Shown: positions 16,806 to 26,070, numbered from the stretch's first letter. The stretch: DNA of 64,000 nucleotides from Bacteroides coprosuis DSM 18011 (GCA_000212915.1 CM001167.1:124001-188000); one strand, 5' to 3'. The notes: generated from the sequence alone by a model not told the origin. Translations and numbers: made by a program.

Positions 16806-18611
16806 TTAATCCTCCGAGAAATGAATTAATACTCTTCTATAAGAGTTGAAAATTTTTGATTTCGAAACAAAGCCCAAGTATTTACCTTGCTCGTCAATAA
16901 CTGGTAAATTCCATGCATTGGTGTCATCAAAAGTCTTCATTACATTTTCCATACTATCTGTATTCAGTAGTTTTCCAGGAGGTGATGTCATCAATTTCTC
17001 TACTTTGAATCTATGATATAGTTCCTGGCGGAACATTATATTTCGAATATCATCAAGTAATATAATGCCCAATAAAACCCCATCTTTATCAGTTACGGGG
17101 AATATATTTCTTTGTGATGAAGCTATAGCTTTGACTAGTTCTCCCAAGTCCATTTCTGGTTTAACTTCTACGAAATTGGTCTCAACAACGTTCTCCATCT
17201 TCATTAAAGTAAGAACAGCTTTATCTTTATGATGAGTTATAAGCTGACCTCTTTTAGCCAATCGCATAGAATATATACTATGAGGTTCAAAAGCTATTAT
17301 TGTGAGATAGGCACTTACCGAAGCAATCATAAAGGGCAAAAACAAATCATATCCTCCTGTGAGTTCTGCTATCAAAAACACTCCCGTAAGTGGAGCATGC
17401 ATAACAGCACTCATAACTGCTGCCATCCCCATTAATGCGAAGTTCTTTTCGGGTAACCAATGAATAATCTCCAACCCATTTACACTATGTGAAAAAACAA
17501 ATCCTGCCACACAACCTAAGAAGAGTGAAGGAGCAAATAATCCTCCACAACCTCCCCCACCATTAGTAGCACTTGTTGCAAAAACCTTAAATAAGATGAT
17601 AAGGACAAGATAGATTAATAGTATATTCTTATACCCATAAAATAAAGAGTTGTTCATAACTCTATCCCACTCTAAGTCAGAAGAGCCATTCAATAATAAA
17701 TCTATGGTGTCATAACCTTCTCCATAAAGAGAAGGAAGTAAGAAAATAAGAGCACTCAACATTACACCACCCAATAGCAACTTTTGATAAGGCCCTTTGC
17801 ACTTACCAAAAACTCCTTCAATCTTATTCATGGTTCTAGTGAAGTACAAAGAAATTAAACCACAAAATATACCTAATAAAATCACATAAGGAATACGTTC
17901 TAAAGCGAAAGGATTATCTAAGTGGAACTTAAACATGGCTTCTTGTCCGGTAACAATGTATGAAACAGTAGCCGCAGTGACCGAAGATATTAATAGAGGT
18001 AATAAAGAGCTCATCGTCAGATCTAGCATCAATACTTCTATTGTAAAAACCAATCCTGCTATCGGAGCTTTAAATATACCTGCAACAGCTCCAGCAGCAC
18101 CACAACCTACGAGTAACATCAATGTGCGATGCTCCATTTTAAACACATCACCCAGGTTAGACCCAATAGCAGATCCTGTAAGGACGATAGGAGATTCAGC
18201 TCCTACAGAACCACCGAAACCAATTGTAATAGAACTTGCAATGATAGAAGACCAAGTATTATGCCGTTTTATCCTACCTTTTCTACGAGAGATGGCGTAT
18301 AAAATCCGAGTTACCCCATGACTTATATCATCTTTTACAATATATCTAACAAATAGACCTGTAAGAAAAACACCTATTACGGGATAAATCAAGTACAAGT
18401 AGTTGGCCCCAGTTGTACTGAAATTATCAGTCAAAAAATTCTGAATAAAATGAATCAAAAACTTTAAAAGTAAAGCTGCAAAAGCAGTTAAAATCCCTAC
18501 AATAAAACTTAATATCAGGATAAACTGTTTTTCACTGATTTTGCTTTCTCGCCACAATAAAAATTTTTGTAATAAACTCTTGTCTTCCAATTTCATACTT
18601 TGTTTTTTCAA
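16806..18611 (-). CDS. ClC-family chloride channel/transporter with CBS pair
   Basis: A 601-residue protein with about ten to twelve TM segments (residues about 30-445) and two C-terminal CBS domains (about 465-595). Selectivity-filter motifs are GAESP (137-141, the GxEGP-type motif with gating Glu139) and GLFAP in GGLFAPSLFLG. The canonical GSGIP loop is SHGVT here. ClC proteins act as chloride channels or chloride/proton antiporters; the gating Glu is present but transport mode cannot be deduced. The CBS pair may bind adenine nucleotides. It is followed 22 bp later by fmt. Confidence 0.9.
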   Translation of the reverse strand: MKKQSMKLEDKSLLQKFLLWRESKISEKQFILILSFIVGILTAFAALLLKFLIHFIQNFLTDNFSTTGANYLYLIYPVIGVFLTGLFVRYIVKDDISHGVTRILYAISRRKGRIKRHNTWSSIIASSITIGFGGSVGAESPIVLTGSAIGSNLGDVFKMEHRTLMLLVGCGAAGAVAGIFKAPIAGLVFTIEVLMLDLTMSSLLPLLISSVTAATVSYIVTGQEAMFKFHLDNPFALERIPYVILLGIFCGLISLYFTRTMNKIEGVFGKCKGPYQKLLLGGVMLSALIFLLPSLYGEGYDTIDLLLNGSSDLEWDRVMNNSLFYGYKNILLIYLVLIILFKVFATSATNGGGGCGGLFAPSLFLGCVAGFVFSHSVNGLEIIHWLPEKNFALMGMAAVMSAVMHAPLTGVFLIAELTGGYDLFLPFMIASVSAYLTIIAFEPHSIYSMRLAKRGQLITHHKDKAVLTLMKMENVVETNFVEVKPEMDLGELVKAIASSQRNIFPVTDKDGVLLGIILLDDIRNIMFRQELYHRFKVEKLMTSPPGKLLNTDSMENVMKTFDDTNAWNLPVIDEQGKYLGFVSKSKIFNSYRRVLIHFSED

Positions 18612-18659
18612 GCTACCAAGTTATGTAAAAATTAAATATTTATACAATTATTCAGACAC

Positions 18660-18704
18660 AAAAAAGCCTCTATTGCTTTCCTACTCTTAGAAAGCAATAA
18701 GGCT
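18660..18704 (-). terminator. intrinsic terminator after tsaC
   Basis: Arms AGCCT/AGGCT and ATTGCTTTC/GAAAGCAAT around a 9-nt loop. On the minus strand six T residues follow the stem. It lies 40 bp past the tsaC stop and upstream of clc. Confidence 0.8.
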
Positions 18705-18743
18705 AATATCTAATATGATAACTATTATATTGAATAGTTATTA

Positions 18744-19307
18744 TTATTCTCTAATCACTTTTACTTCACCGCCTCTTCCAAGCTTTATGATACTTGATGG
18801 TTTTGGGTGTGACATATCATCTTGACGATACTCTACAATATAATCAACTAATGATTTCACCTCATCACTAATTTCACTGAAGTTTGAAGGAGTTGGTTGC
18901 CCACTTATATTAGCAGAAGTAGATACAATTGCTTTACGGAATCTTTGACACAACTGTTGTGAAAACTTTTCTCCGCTTACCCGAATACCTACACTACCAT
19001 CATCGGCTAATAAATTAGGAGCTAAGTTTCGCGCTCCATCATAAATAATAGTCAGGGGTTTTTCTGTTAATTCGATCAAATCCCAGGCTACAGAAGGGAT
19101 ATCTTCGACATAAAAATCGACCTTTACAGGAGAATCGACCAACACAAGTAACGCTTTACTATCAGTACGCTGCTTTATTGCATATACACGCTTTACAGCT
19201 TCGGCATTTGTTGCATCACAACCTATACCCCAAACGGTATCAGTAGGATAGAGAATTACACCTCCATCACGTAAAACCTGACAAGCTTTCTTTATATCTT
19301 CTAACAT
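18744..19307 (-). CDS. tsaC: L-threonylcarbamoyladenylate synthase (Sua5/YrdC family)
   Basis: A 187-residue YrdC-domain enzyme making threonylcarbamoyl-AMP for the t6A tRNA modification. Motifs are GGVILYPTDTVWGIGCDA, the KQRTDSKALLVLVD segment (KxR...) and STSANISGQPT (SxN). It lacks the Sua5 C-terminal domain, so it is the short TsaC type. The frame is open to an ATG at 19343, but that codon lies inside a -7 box (19341-19348); the ATG at 19307 (MLEDIKKACQVL) fits the family N-terminus. It has its own promoter and terminator. Confidence 0.9.
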   Translation of the reverse strand: MLEDIKKACQVLRDGGVILYPTDTVWGIGCDATNAEAVKRVYAIKQRTDSKALLVLVDSPVKVDFYVEDIPSVAWDLIELTEKPLTIIYDGARNLAPNLLADDGSVGIRVSGEKFSQQLCQRFRKAIVSTSANISGQPTPSNFSEISDEVKSLVDYIVEYRQDDMSHPKPSSIIKLGRGGEVKVIRE

Positions 19308-19340
19308 AAATGGGATTTTAAACAATTGAGTTTGAAGCCA

Positions 19341-19348
19341 CAAAAGTA
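19341..19348 (-). promoter_or_regulatory. -7 promoter box of tsaC
   Basis: TACTTTTG on the minus strand, 33 bp upstream of the chosen tsaC start. It rules out the longer ATG at 19343, which would lie within the promoter. Confidence 0.55.
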
Positions 19349-19674
19349 GTGTTTTTCTATGAAGAATTGAAAAAATACAATCTAAATAGATTTCTTTTAA
19401 ACCTGTTTAAACTTTGCATAAAAGATTTAAAATACATTACACTCCTTATCTATTCTTAAACAAAAGGATATTTTATCTGTTCATAACTCAAACGTAATTA
19501 ACGTTTACTTCATTTTTCTGCATTATGTAAGGCACTACTTATTAGAATCTATTGTTTTTCAACAATCAAGATAAAGGATACTACTCCTTTCTGCCAACTA
19601 TAATACACCTTTATAAAGTATTTTTACGCTTTTTCTAAGAATAGTAATTTTTAATCTTTATATCAATTTTTTTT
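19349..19674. other. A+T-rich divergent intergenic region
   Basis: About 325 bp between divergent tsaC and the quinone reductase gene, with no convincing reading frame. It contains a small palindrome AAACGT/ACGTTT around AATTA (19490-19506) and a short hairpin ATTGTT/AACAAT (19551-19566), either of which might be an operator or leader element. I could not place a -7 box for the plus-strand gene. Confidence 0.4.
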
Positions 19675-20202
19675 ATGAAAACAGTTTTAGTATTGGCACA
19701 CCCTAATATGAAAGAGTCTATATATAACAAAACTCTAGTCGAAGCTTTAGAAAAACAAAATTATAAAAATGTAATCATACACGATTTATACAAACTATAT
19801 CCCGATTTTAATATCGATATAAAAGCAGAACAAAATTTATTATTGAATGCGGATAAGATAATTTTTGAAACTCCTGTTTATTGGTATAATATGACTCCAC
19901 TCCTTAAGAAATGGATGGATGATGTATTTGAACATGGATGGGCTTATGGACATAATGGAACCAAACTTCATGGAAAGAAATTTGGTTGGATTTTAACTGC
20001 TGGGGCCTCTGAACAAGATTATAAAGAGGCACAACCTCAATTACCTTCGCTTGAATCTTGTTTCAATTTTCTTATTCCTACGATAGATTTAATTGGAGGA
20101 AAATTACTTGATCCATACATCGTCTATGGCGCAGAATACAATAGAGAGGTTAAAGATGTCTTACCATCCATACCTGGTTACCTTGATTATATAACAAAAT
20201 AA
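19675..20202 (+). CDS. NAD(P)H-dependent flavin quinone oxidoreductase (flavodoxin_2 fold)
   Basis: A 175-residue cytoplasmic flavoprotein of the KefF/MdaB/NQO type. The N-terminal LVLAHPNMKESIYNK binds the FMN/FAD phosphate, and ETPVYWYNMTPLLKKWMDDVF and GKKFGWILTAGASEQDY are the family signatures around residues 62-110. Such enzymes reduce quinones or similar electrophiles by two electrons at the expense of NAD(P)H. There is no adjacent KefC-type antiporter, so a KefF role is not supported. It is monocistronic, with a terminator 20 bp after the stop. Confidence 0.85.
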   Translation: MKTVLVLAHPNMKESIYNKTLVEALEKQNYKNVIIHDLYKLYPDFNIDIKAEQNLLLNADKIIFETPVYWYNMTPLLKKWMDDVFEHGWAYGHNGTKLHGKKFGWILTAGASEQDYKEAQPQLPSLESCFNFLIPTIDLIGGKLLDPYIVYGAEYNREVKDVLPSIPGYLDYITK

Positions 20203-20221
20203 AACTATATTATTAGAATAT

Positions 20222-20260
20222 AAAAGAGGTCTAAAGAGAATTCTTTTGGCCTCTTTTTTT
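20222..20260 (+). terminator. intrinsic terminator after the quinone reductase gene
   Basis: Outer arms AAAAGAGG/CCTCTTTT and inner arms AAAGA/TCTTT, followed by a run of T. It lies 20 bp after the stop. Confidence 0.85.
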
Positions 20261-20279
20261 ACTTTAAACTGTATATTAG

Positions 20280-20287
20280 TACCTTTG
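20280..20287 (+). promoter_or_regulatory. -7 promoter box of the thioesterase gene
   Basis: TACCTTTG, 25 bp upstream of the ATG at 20313, just after the preceding terminator. No -33 TTTG at the usual spacing. Confidence 0.55.
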
Positions 20288-20312
20288 TTCTACTTTATTT
20301 AGAAACCCATAA

Positions 20313-20759
20313 ATGGAAAAAGTTATATTTAAACATATCCTACCCATACAACTAAGATTTAATGATATCGACCAATTTGGCCATGTAAACAATTCAGTCT
20401 ATTTTTCATTCTACGACCTAGGTAAGACCAATTATTTTGCTTCTGTTTGTCCTAATGTAGATTGGAATAAGGATGCAATCATGGTTGTTCATTTAGAAAT
20501 TGATTTTATAGAACAAATCTATTCTACTAATCAAATAGCAGTACAAACAGCTGTCACAGAAATTGGAAATAAAAGTTTTCACCTTTATCAAGAAGTGATT
20601 GACCAACGCACAAAAAAAATTAAATGCTCTTGTAAATCTGTTATGGTTACATACGATCTGACTAGCCATAATTCTAAAGAACTAACAGAAGAATGGAAAG
20701 ATGCTATCTGTGCATTTGAAGGTAAAGATCTCCGGAGAAAAGTAAAACAGGTTAGATAA
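20313..20759 (+). CDS. acyl-CoA thioesterase (hotdog fold, 4HBT family)
   Basis: A 148-residue protein of the YbgC/FadM/4-hydroxybenzoyl-CoA thioesterase family. The signature RFNDIDQFGHVNNSVYFSF (about residues 13-31) includes the catalytic Asp and the HVNN motif on the central helix. It should hydrolyse acyl-CoA or related thioesters; the substrate is unknown. It is monocistronic, with a -7 box upstream. Downstream lies a 600-bp gap that starts with TCGGTGTCAT repeats. Confidence 0.83.
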   Translation: MEKVIFKHILPIQLRFNDIDQFGHVNNSVYFSFYDLGKTNYFASVCPNVDWNKDAIMVVHLEIDFIEQIYSTNQIAVQTAVTEIGNKSFHLYQEVIDQRTKKIKCSCKSVMVTYDLTSHNSKELTEEWKDAICAFEGKDLRRKVKQVR

Positions 20760-20784
20760 AATTATAACATGGACAAGAGAACAA

Positions 20785-20834
20785 CATATCGGTGTCATGA
20801 TCTCATCATATCGGTGTCATGATGAAATCATGAC
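20785..20834. repeat. TCGGTGTCAT repeat element, site A
   Basis: Two direct copies of CATATCGGTGTCATGAT (20785-20801 and 20807-20823) with a 22-bp period. The second continues into a perfect hairpin GTCATGAT-GAA-ATCATGAC (20816-20834). The same core recurs at site B (45723-45797). The element lies 26 bp after the thioesterase stop. There is no U-tract of note, so termination is not its obvious role. Confidence 0.7.
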
Positions 20835-21275
20835 TAAGATAAAACACTGCAAATCAAGATAGAGAGTGTCTGACTATACATCAAGTAAACTAAGGCTGTA
20901 TTTTTTCTTCAATCTACATAATATGTGTTTAGAAAAAGAGCATATCAGAAGAATACACTTAGTGATTTTCGTTCTTTTCTTACTTTTACAGCAGATCTGT
21001 AAAACATCTTGCTTAAGCACTGATTGATTCCTAAATAATGACATTAAAACTCTCTCTATCATTATACAGTGAATAAAGCACCTCTTCAATACATCCTGTA
21101 CTTTACAAAATAATCTCTTTTTCAACAAAGACAGATTTACGCTAGAGTAACGATAGGATAAGAACAAGCCTCAACAAAAAACTAATTATTTAAAAAGCAA
21201 ATAAACATTTCGCTATAGGCTATTTTAGCTTATCTAAAATATCTCTAAACAAGGGGTAATCTTATCCTTTTTTAG
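20835..21275. other. intergenic region with no supported gene
   Basis: About 440 bp between the repeat element and the recJ promoter region. The only sizeable frame (minus strand, 20874-21167, 97 codons) is Cys- and Lys-rich, lacks domain features and has no promoter-like -7 box, so I do not call it. I see no tRNA-like or riboswitch-like structure. A decayed gene or an unrecognised small RNA is possible. Confidence 0.4.
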
Positions 21276-21326
21276 TACTTTTACAGAAGATAGAAGGTTA
21301 ATAATTTGATTAACCTTCTATCTTCT
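21276..21326 (+). promoter_or_regulatory. recJ promoter-like box and 18-bp leader hairpin
   Basis: TACTTTTA (21276-21283) is one base off the -7 consensus. Directly after it are perfect 18-bp inverted arms (21285-21302 and 21309-21326; sequence AGAAGATAGAAGGTTAAT and complement) around a 6-nt loop. No T run follows on either strand, so it is not a standard terminator. If transcription starts about 7 nt after the box, the mRNA would begin with this hairpin, 32 nt before the recJ ATG. Confidence 0.55.
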
Positions 21327-21357
21327 AAAAAAGGAAATAAAAGAAAATAATATATAA

Positions 21358-23076
21358 ATGAATTACCTATGGAATTATCAAAACTCTTCGACAAAACAAT
21401 TAGAAGAAAGCCATAAGTTAGCAAAGGAGTTAGGTATAAATCCTATACTTGGTAAACTTCTAATACAGCGCGGAATACATACTCCCAATGATGCACGAAC
21501 TTTTTTCCACCCTCAACTAAAAGATTTACACGATCCATTCCTTATGAAGGATATGGATATCGCAGTAGATAGATTGAATCAGGCAATAGGAAATAAGGAA
21601 CGAATTCTCATCTACGGAGATTATGATGTTGATGGAACAACTTCTGTTTCTTTAGTATATCGTTTTTTACAAGAATACTATTCTAATATTGATTACTACA
21701 TACCCAATAGGTATAATGAGGGGTATGGAGTTTCACAACAAGGAATTGACTTTGCAAAAGAAACAGGTGTCAGTCTTATTATTGTATTAGATTGTGGTAT
21801 AAAAGCAGTGGAGGAAATCACCTATGCCAAAAATAAAGGTATAGATTTTATCATTTGCGATCACCACGTGCCCGATGATGTATTACCTCCAGCTATAGCT
21901 ATTCTAAATGCGAAGAGATTAGACAACACGTATCCTTACACCGACTTGTCAGGTTGTGGTGTTGGGTTTAAATTTATGCAAGCTTTTGCCCAAAATAATG
22001 GTATAGAGTTTCATAACCTTGTCCCTTTACTAGATTTGGTGGCTGTCAGTATTGCTTCTGACATAGTACCCATCATGGGAGAAAACCGAATATTAGCCTA
22101 TCATGGACTGAAGCAGTTAAATAACAATCCAAGTATTGGACTAAAATCGATCATTGATGTATGCTCTCTAGAGGATAGAGAAATAACAATAAGTGATATT
22201 GTATTTAAAATAGGTCCAAGAATAAATGCTTCTGGACGGATTGAAAACGGAAAAGAAGCGGTAGACTTACTCATTGAAAGAGATTATGAAAAAGCAATTA
22301 AAATAGCTAAACGAATTAACGAGTACAATGAAACTCGTAAGGATTTAGACAAAAACATGACTGAGGAAGCTAATCAAATCGTAGAAAACATAAGCGATTT
22401 GTCAGATTTGCGATCAGTTGTTCTCTATAATGAAAAGTGGCACCAAGGAGTTATTGGTATAGTGGCCTCTCGACTCACAGAAGTTTATTACAGACCAGCT
22501 GTAGTGCTTTGCAAGAGTGGTGAGTTTGCTACAGGATCTGCTCGTTCTGTTCCAGGATTTGATATCTATAAGGCTATTGAACACTGTAAAGATTTACTCG
22601 AAAGTTTCGGTGGACATACTTATGCAGCAGGATTATCTCTTAAAGAGGAAAATATAAAAGAATTTAATAGAAGATTTGAGGCCTATGTTACTGAGCATAT
22701 TCTACCAGAACAAACGCATCCTAGCATTAACATTGACGCTGAACTAGATTTTCAGGAGATTACTCGTAAATTTTGTAAGGATCTCAAAAAATTCAATCCT
22801 TATGGTCCTTACAATCAAAAGCCTATTTTCTGCACACACCAAGTCTATGACTATGGTACAAGTAAGGTTGTGGGAAGAAATCAAGAGCATATCAAACTAG
22901 AGCTTATTGATAGTAAATCCAACAACATCTTAAATGGAATTGCTTTTGGTCAAAGTAATCATGTCAGATATATAAAAAGTAGACGATCTTTTGATATTTG
23001 TTATACCATAGAAGCAAACACCCATAGAAAAGGTGAAATTCAATTACACATTGAAGATATTAAGCCTATAGAATAA
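21358..23076 (+). CDS. recJ: single-stranded-DNA-specific exonuclease RecJ
   Basis: A 572-residue 5'-3' ssDNA exonuclease of the DHH superfamily, acting in recombination and mismatch/base-excision repair. Motif I is GDYDVDG (about residues 87-93), the DHH motif is CDHHVP (about residue 170), the DHHA1 motif is ESFGGHTYAAGL (about 418-430), and a C-terminal OB-fold follows. Length is normal. It is followed 4 bp later by recQ, so the nuclease and helicase, which act together at stalled forks, are translated from one message. A strong hairpin precedes it. Confidence 0.95.
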   Translation: MNYLWNYQNSSTKQLEESHKLAKELGINPILGKLLIQRGIHTPNDARTFFHPQLKDLHDPFLMKDMDIAVDRLNQAIGNKERILIYGDYDVDGTTSVSLVYRFLQEYYSNIDYYIPNRYNEGYGVSQQGIDFAKETGVSLIIVLDCGIKAVEEITYAKNKGIDFIICDHHVPDDVLPPAIAILNAKRLDNTYPYTDLSGCGVGFKFMQAFAQNNGIEFHNLVPLLDLVAVSIASDIVPIMGENRILAYHGLKQLNNNPSIGLKSIIDVCSLEDREITISDIVFKIGPRINASGRIENGKEAVDLLIERDYEKAIKIAKRINEYNETRKDLDKNMTEEANQIVENISDLSDLRSVVLYNEKWHQGVIGIVASRLTEVYYRPAVVLCKSGEFATGSARSVPGFDIYKAIEHCKDLLESFGGHTYAAGLSLKEENIKEFNRRFEAYVTEHILPEQTHPSINIDAELDFQEITRKFCKDLKKFNPYGPYNQKPIFCTHQVYDYGTSKVVGRNQEHIKLELIDSKSNNILNGIAFGQSNHVRYIKSRRSFDICYTIEANTHRKGEIQLHIEDIKPIE

Positions 23077-23080
23077 GTAT

Positions 23081-24982
23081 ATGCAAGCGTCATATCTGGA
23101 AATACTTAAGAAATACTGGGGATACGACTCCTTTCGGGGCATTCAAGCAGACATCATTGAAAGCATAGGAAAAGGTCATGACACCTTAGGATTAATGCCT
23201 ACTGGGGGAGGAAAGTCGATAACCTTCCAAGTTCCCACATTAGCAAAAGAGGGTTTATGCATTGTCATAACCCCTCTTATCGCTTTGATGAAAGACCAAG
23301 TGGCTAACCTAAAAAGTAGAGATATCAAAGCAGCTGCCATCTATTCAGGGATGACTCAAACGGAGATTCTTGTGACCTTAGATAATTGTATTTTTGGAGG
23401 TTATAAATTTCTTTACATATCTCCAGAGCGCTTGGCTACAGATATTTTTAGAGATAAACTCAAGAAAATGAATCTCTGTCTGATAGCGGTAGACGAAAGT
23501 CACTGTATCTCTCAATGGGGATACGATTTTAGACCAGCCTATCTTAAAATAGCAGAGATTAGAGATTTACAACCCAACACTCCAATTTTAGCCCTTACAG
23601 CAACTGCGACCCCCGAGGTTGTAAATGATATTCAAGAGAAACTTCATTTTAAGGAAAAACGTGTCTTTAAAATGAGTTTTGAAAGAAAAAACTTAGCTTA
23701 TATCGTACATGAAACAGACGATAAAGGGAGAGTAGTATTAGACCTTCTGAAAAAACTAACAGGAAGTACAATTATCTATGCTCGTAGCCGAAGGAGAACA
23801 AAGGACATGGCTGAATTCTTAGAAAAGAATGGAATTTCAGCCACATTCTATCATGCTGGATTAAAAAATGAGACTAAAGACTACCGACAAAAAGAATGGA
23901 AAGAGGGTAACTATCGAGTAATAATAGCGACTAATGCCTTTGGGATGGGTATTGACAAACCGGATGTCAGACTAGTTATTCATATCGATCTCCCTGACTC
24001 TTTAGAAGCTTATTTCCAAGAAGCAGGTAGAGCAGGACGTGATGGGAAAAATGCTAGAGCCATTCTTCTCTATTCTAATGCTGATAAAGCAAAACTTAAA
24101 AAAAGAATCCAAGACAACTATCCTGAAAAAGAGTATATAACGAAAATCTATGAACACATACAATATTACTACCAAATGGCTATGGGTGATGGATTGGGTT
24201 GTGTGTACGATTTCAATTTAGAAGATTTTTGTGTTCGCTTTAAACATTTTCCTGTACAAGCTCATAATGCTTTAAATATACTTACTCAAGCAGGTTATAT
24301 AGAATATACTGAAGAGCAGGATAATGCCTCACGCCTTATTTTTACAGTACAAAGAGACGAATTATATAAACTAAGAGAAATGAGTGCGGAAGCTGAAAAG
24401 CTACTGAATGCTCTCCTACGTTCATACACGGGATTATTTACAGACTATGCCTACATAAACGAAGACTCATTAGCCTCAAAAACGAATCTCACAAGGCAGC
24501 AAATCTACGATTTACTACTTTTCTTTGCTCGTCGCCACCTAATAGATTATGTGCCAAGAAAAAAGACACCCTTTATTATTTATACCCGCGAGAGAGTAGA
24601 ACTAAAACACCTATATATACCGAATGAGGTTTACGAAGAAAGAAAAGAAAATTACACCATACGTATAAATTCAATGCTAACTTATGCTACAGATACAGAA
24701 CACTGTAGAAACAAACAACTACTCCATTACTTTGGCGAAAAAATCGAAAAGAACTGTGGCCAATGTGATGTGTGTATTAATAAGAGAAAAGAAGATCAAG
24801 CTGAAAAAGAATATTCCACCTTGGAAAAAAGTATTTTACAGGAGCTAAAGCAATCCCCACTATCTCTACAAGATTTAAGTCTAAAGCTGAGTAAGAGCCT
24901 AGATTCAATTACTAACATTGTTCGTTTTATGGTGGATGAAGAGGTAATTATGTGGAAAGGTAATTTATTGCATATAAAATAA
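23081..24982 (+). CDS. recQ: ATP-dependent DNA helicase RecQ
   Basis: A 633-residue superfamily 2 helicase. Motifs are Walker A PTGGGKS (40-46), DESHCISQWGYDFRP (Walker B and aromatic-rich loop), TATATPEV (motif III), and QEAGRAGRDG (motif VI, arginine finger). The RQC zinc ligands are in CRNKQLLHYFGE...CGQCDVC (near residue 545). After that come a winged helix and a short tail; I see no clear HRDC domain. RecQ unwinds DNA 3'-5' in recombination and fork repair. Many Bacteroidales carry more than one RecQ; this one is paired with recJ. Confidence 0.94.
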   Translation: MQASYLEILKKYWGYDSFRGIQADIIESIGKGHDTLGLMPTGGGKSITFQVPTLAKEGLCIVITPLIALMKDQVANLKSRDIKAAAIYSGMTQTEILVTLDNCIFGGYKFLYISPERLATDIFRDKLKKMNLCLIAVDESHCISQWGYDFRPAYLKIAEIRDLQPNTPILALTATATPEVVNDIQEKLHFKEKRVFKMSFERKNLAYIVHETDDKGRVVLDLLKKLTGSTIIYARSRRRTKDMAEFLEKNGISATFYHAGLKNETKDYRQKEWKEGNYRVIIATNAFGMGIDKPDVRLVIHIDLPDSLEAYFQEAGRAGRDGKNARAILLYSNADKAKLKKRIQDNYPEKEYITKIYEHIQYYYQMAMGDGLGCVYDFNLEDFCVRFKHFPVQAHNALNILTQAGYIEYTEEQDNASRLIFTVQRDELYKLREMSAEAEKLLNALLRSYTGLFTDYAYINEDSLASKTNLTRQQIYDLLLFFARRHLIDYVPRKKTPFIIYTRERVELKHLYIPNEVYEERKENYTIRINSMLTYATDTEHCRNKQLLHYFGEKIEKNCGQCDVCINKRKEDQAEKEYSTLEKSILQELKQSPLSLQDLSLKLSKSLDSITNIVRFMVDEEVIMWKGNLLHIK

Positions 24983-25041
24983 GAAATGCTCAATTTAAGA
25001 AAGAGTGTTTTATTAAATTCTGTCCTATTCAGTTTATTTAC

Positions 25042-25049
25042 TACATTTG
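25042..25049 (+). promoter_or_regulatory. -7 promoter box of the TPR gene
   Basis: TACATTTG, a full -7 match, which overlaps the TTG codon at 25047 that would otherwise be the longest start. This favours the GTG at 25080. Confidence 0.55.
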
Positions 25050-25079
25050 TTCTTTCAAATAAATATAATACAAAATACG

Positions 25080-26000
25080 GTGAGCTTTTTAAAAAAGATT
25101 TTCGGAACAAAAAATCCTGAAGAACAGGAGAGCAAGAAAATTAAAAACACAATTCAGACTTTAAAATTTGATGGACTTAAAGCTTTAAAAATGGGCAAAA
25201 TAGACCATGCAGAAGCTTTCTTCAATAAGGTATTAGAATACAATGAAGACGATATTGATGCCCTACTCCATCTTAGTCAAATATATATTCGTACTCACGA
25301 ATTAGATGTCGCCAAACAACACATGACTAAAGTAGCAGAATTAGCTCCTCAGCTAATTGAAGCAAGATTGAATTTGGCACAAATTTGTCAATTCAAGAAA
25401 GATTACTTAGAAATGCTGGATGCAGCCAATGAGGCGATCACTATTGATAGTGAAAATGCTATTGCACACTACTTGCAAGGAGTAGCTTATTATGGTCAAA
25501 AAGATAAGTTTAATGCGATAGCCTCTCTCACTAGAGCCATTGCCATTAACAATTATTATACAGAAGCTTTGCTCCTAAGAGCAAAAATACTCATCTCTAT
25601 GCAAGAGTATAATGAGGCTATAAAAGATTTAAATCAAATTATGGAAAGAGAAAAGGATCAAGAAGATGCTTTACTCTTACTTAGTGAGATATATGAATAC
25701 CAAAAGGATTTTGAACAGGCTAGCCATATTTACTCCAAAATAACAGAACTGAACCCTTTTAATACTAAAGCTTATATTCAATTATCAGAACTGCTAATTA
25801 AGACGAATAAGATAGAAAAAGCGCTTATCGTATTAGACGAAGCTATTGAACTCAACCCTACAATAGCAGATCTCTATCAAAATAGAGGGAAAGCAAAACT
25901 AGTGCTTGGAGATAAAGAAGGGGCTCTTGAAGATACAAAAAAGGCGCTAGAACTAGATCCATCGAAGAAAGAGCAGTTTTCTGGAGAGTTTAAAAACTAA
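25080..26000 (+). CDS. tetratricopeptide repeat protein
   Basis: A 306-residue protein starting at GTG (MSFLKKIFGTKNPEE); an upstream TTG lies inside a -7 box. After a basic/acidic N-terminal tail come about seven TPR repeats (roughly residues 28-300), e.g. GKIDHAEAFFNKVLEYNEDDIDAL, YNEAIKDLNQIMEREKDQEDA and KIEKALIVLDEAIELNPT. There is no signal peptide or membrane segment, so a cytoplasmic protein-protein scaffold is likely. The partner is unknown. It has its own -7 box after recQ and ends 71 bp before the promoter of the aromatic operon. Confidence 0.8.
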   Translation: MSFLKKIFGTKNPEEQESKKIKNTIQTLKFDGLKALKMGKIDHAEAFFNKVLEYNEDDIDALLHLSQIYIRTHELDVAKQHMTKVAELAPQLIEARLNLAQICQFKKDYLEMLDAANEAITIDSENAIAHYLQGVAYYGQKDKFNAIASLTRAIAINNYYTEALLLRAKILISMQEYNEAIKDLNQIMEREKDQEDALLLLSEIYEYQKDFEQASHIYSKITELNPFNTKAYIQLSELLIKTNKIEKALIVLDEAIELNPTIADLYQNRGKAKLVLGDKEGALEDTKKALELDPSKKEQFSGEFKN

Positions 26001-26070
26001 CTAGTTAGAACTAAAAAGCCACTTAATAAATAAAAAAGTAAATAATACTTTCTTTTTATAAGAAAAGTGT

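Noticed and set aside
20785-20834. CRISPR-like array (22-bp period repeats)
   Set aside because: Only two repeat units, 5-bp spacing between identical parts, no cas genes; better described as a palindromic repeat element.
20874-21167. 97-codon minus-strand frame in the thioesterase-recJ gap
   Set aside because: Cys/Lys-rich low-information sequence with no domain, signal peptide or promoter-like box; typical of chance frames in A+T-rich DNA.
21285-21326. Intrinsic terminator before recJ
   Set aside because: The 18-bp stem is perfect but no T run follows on either strand.
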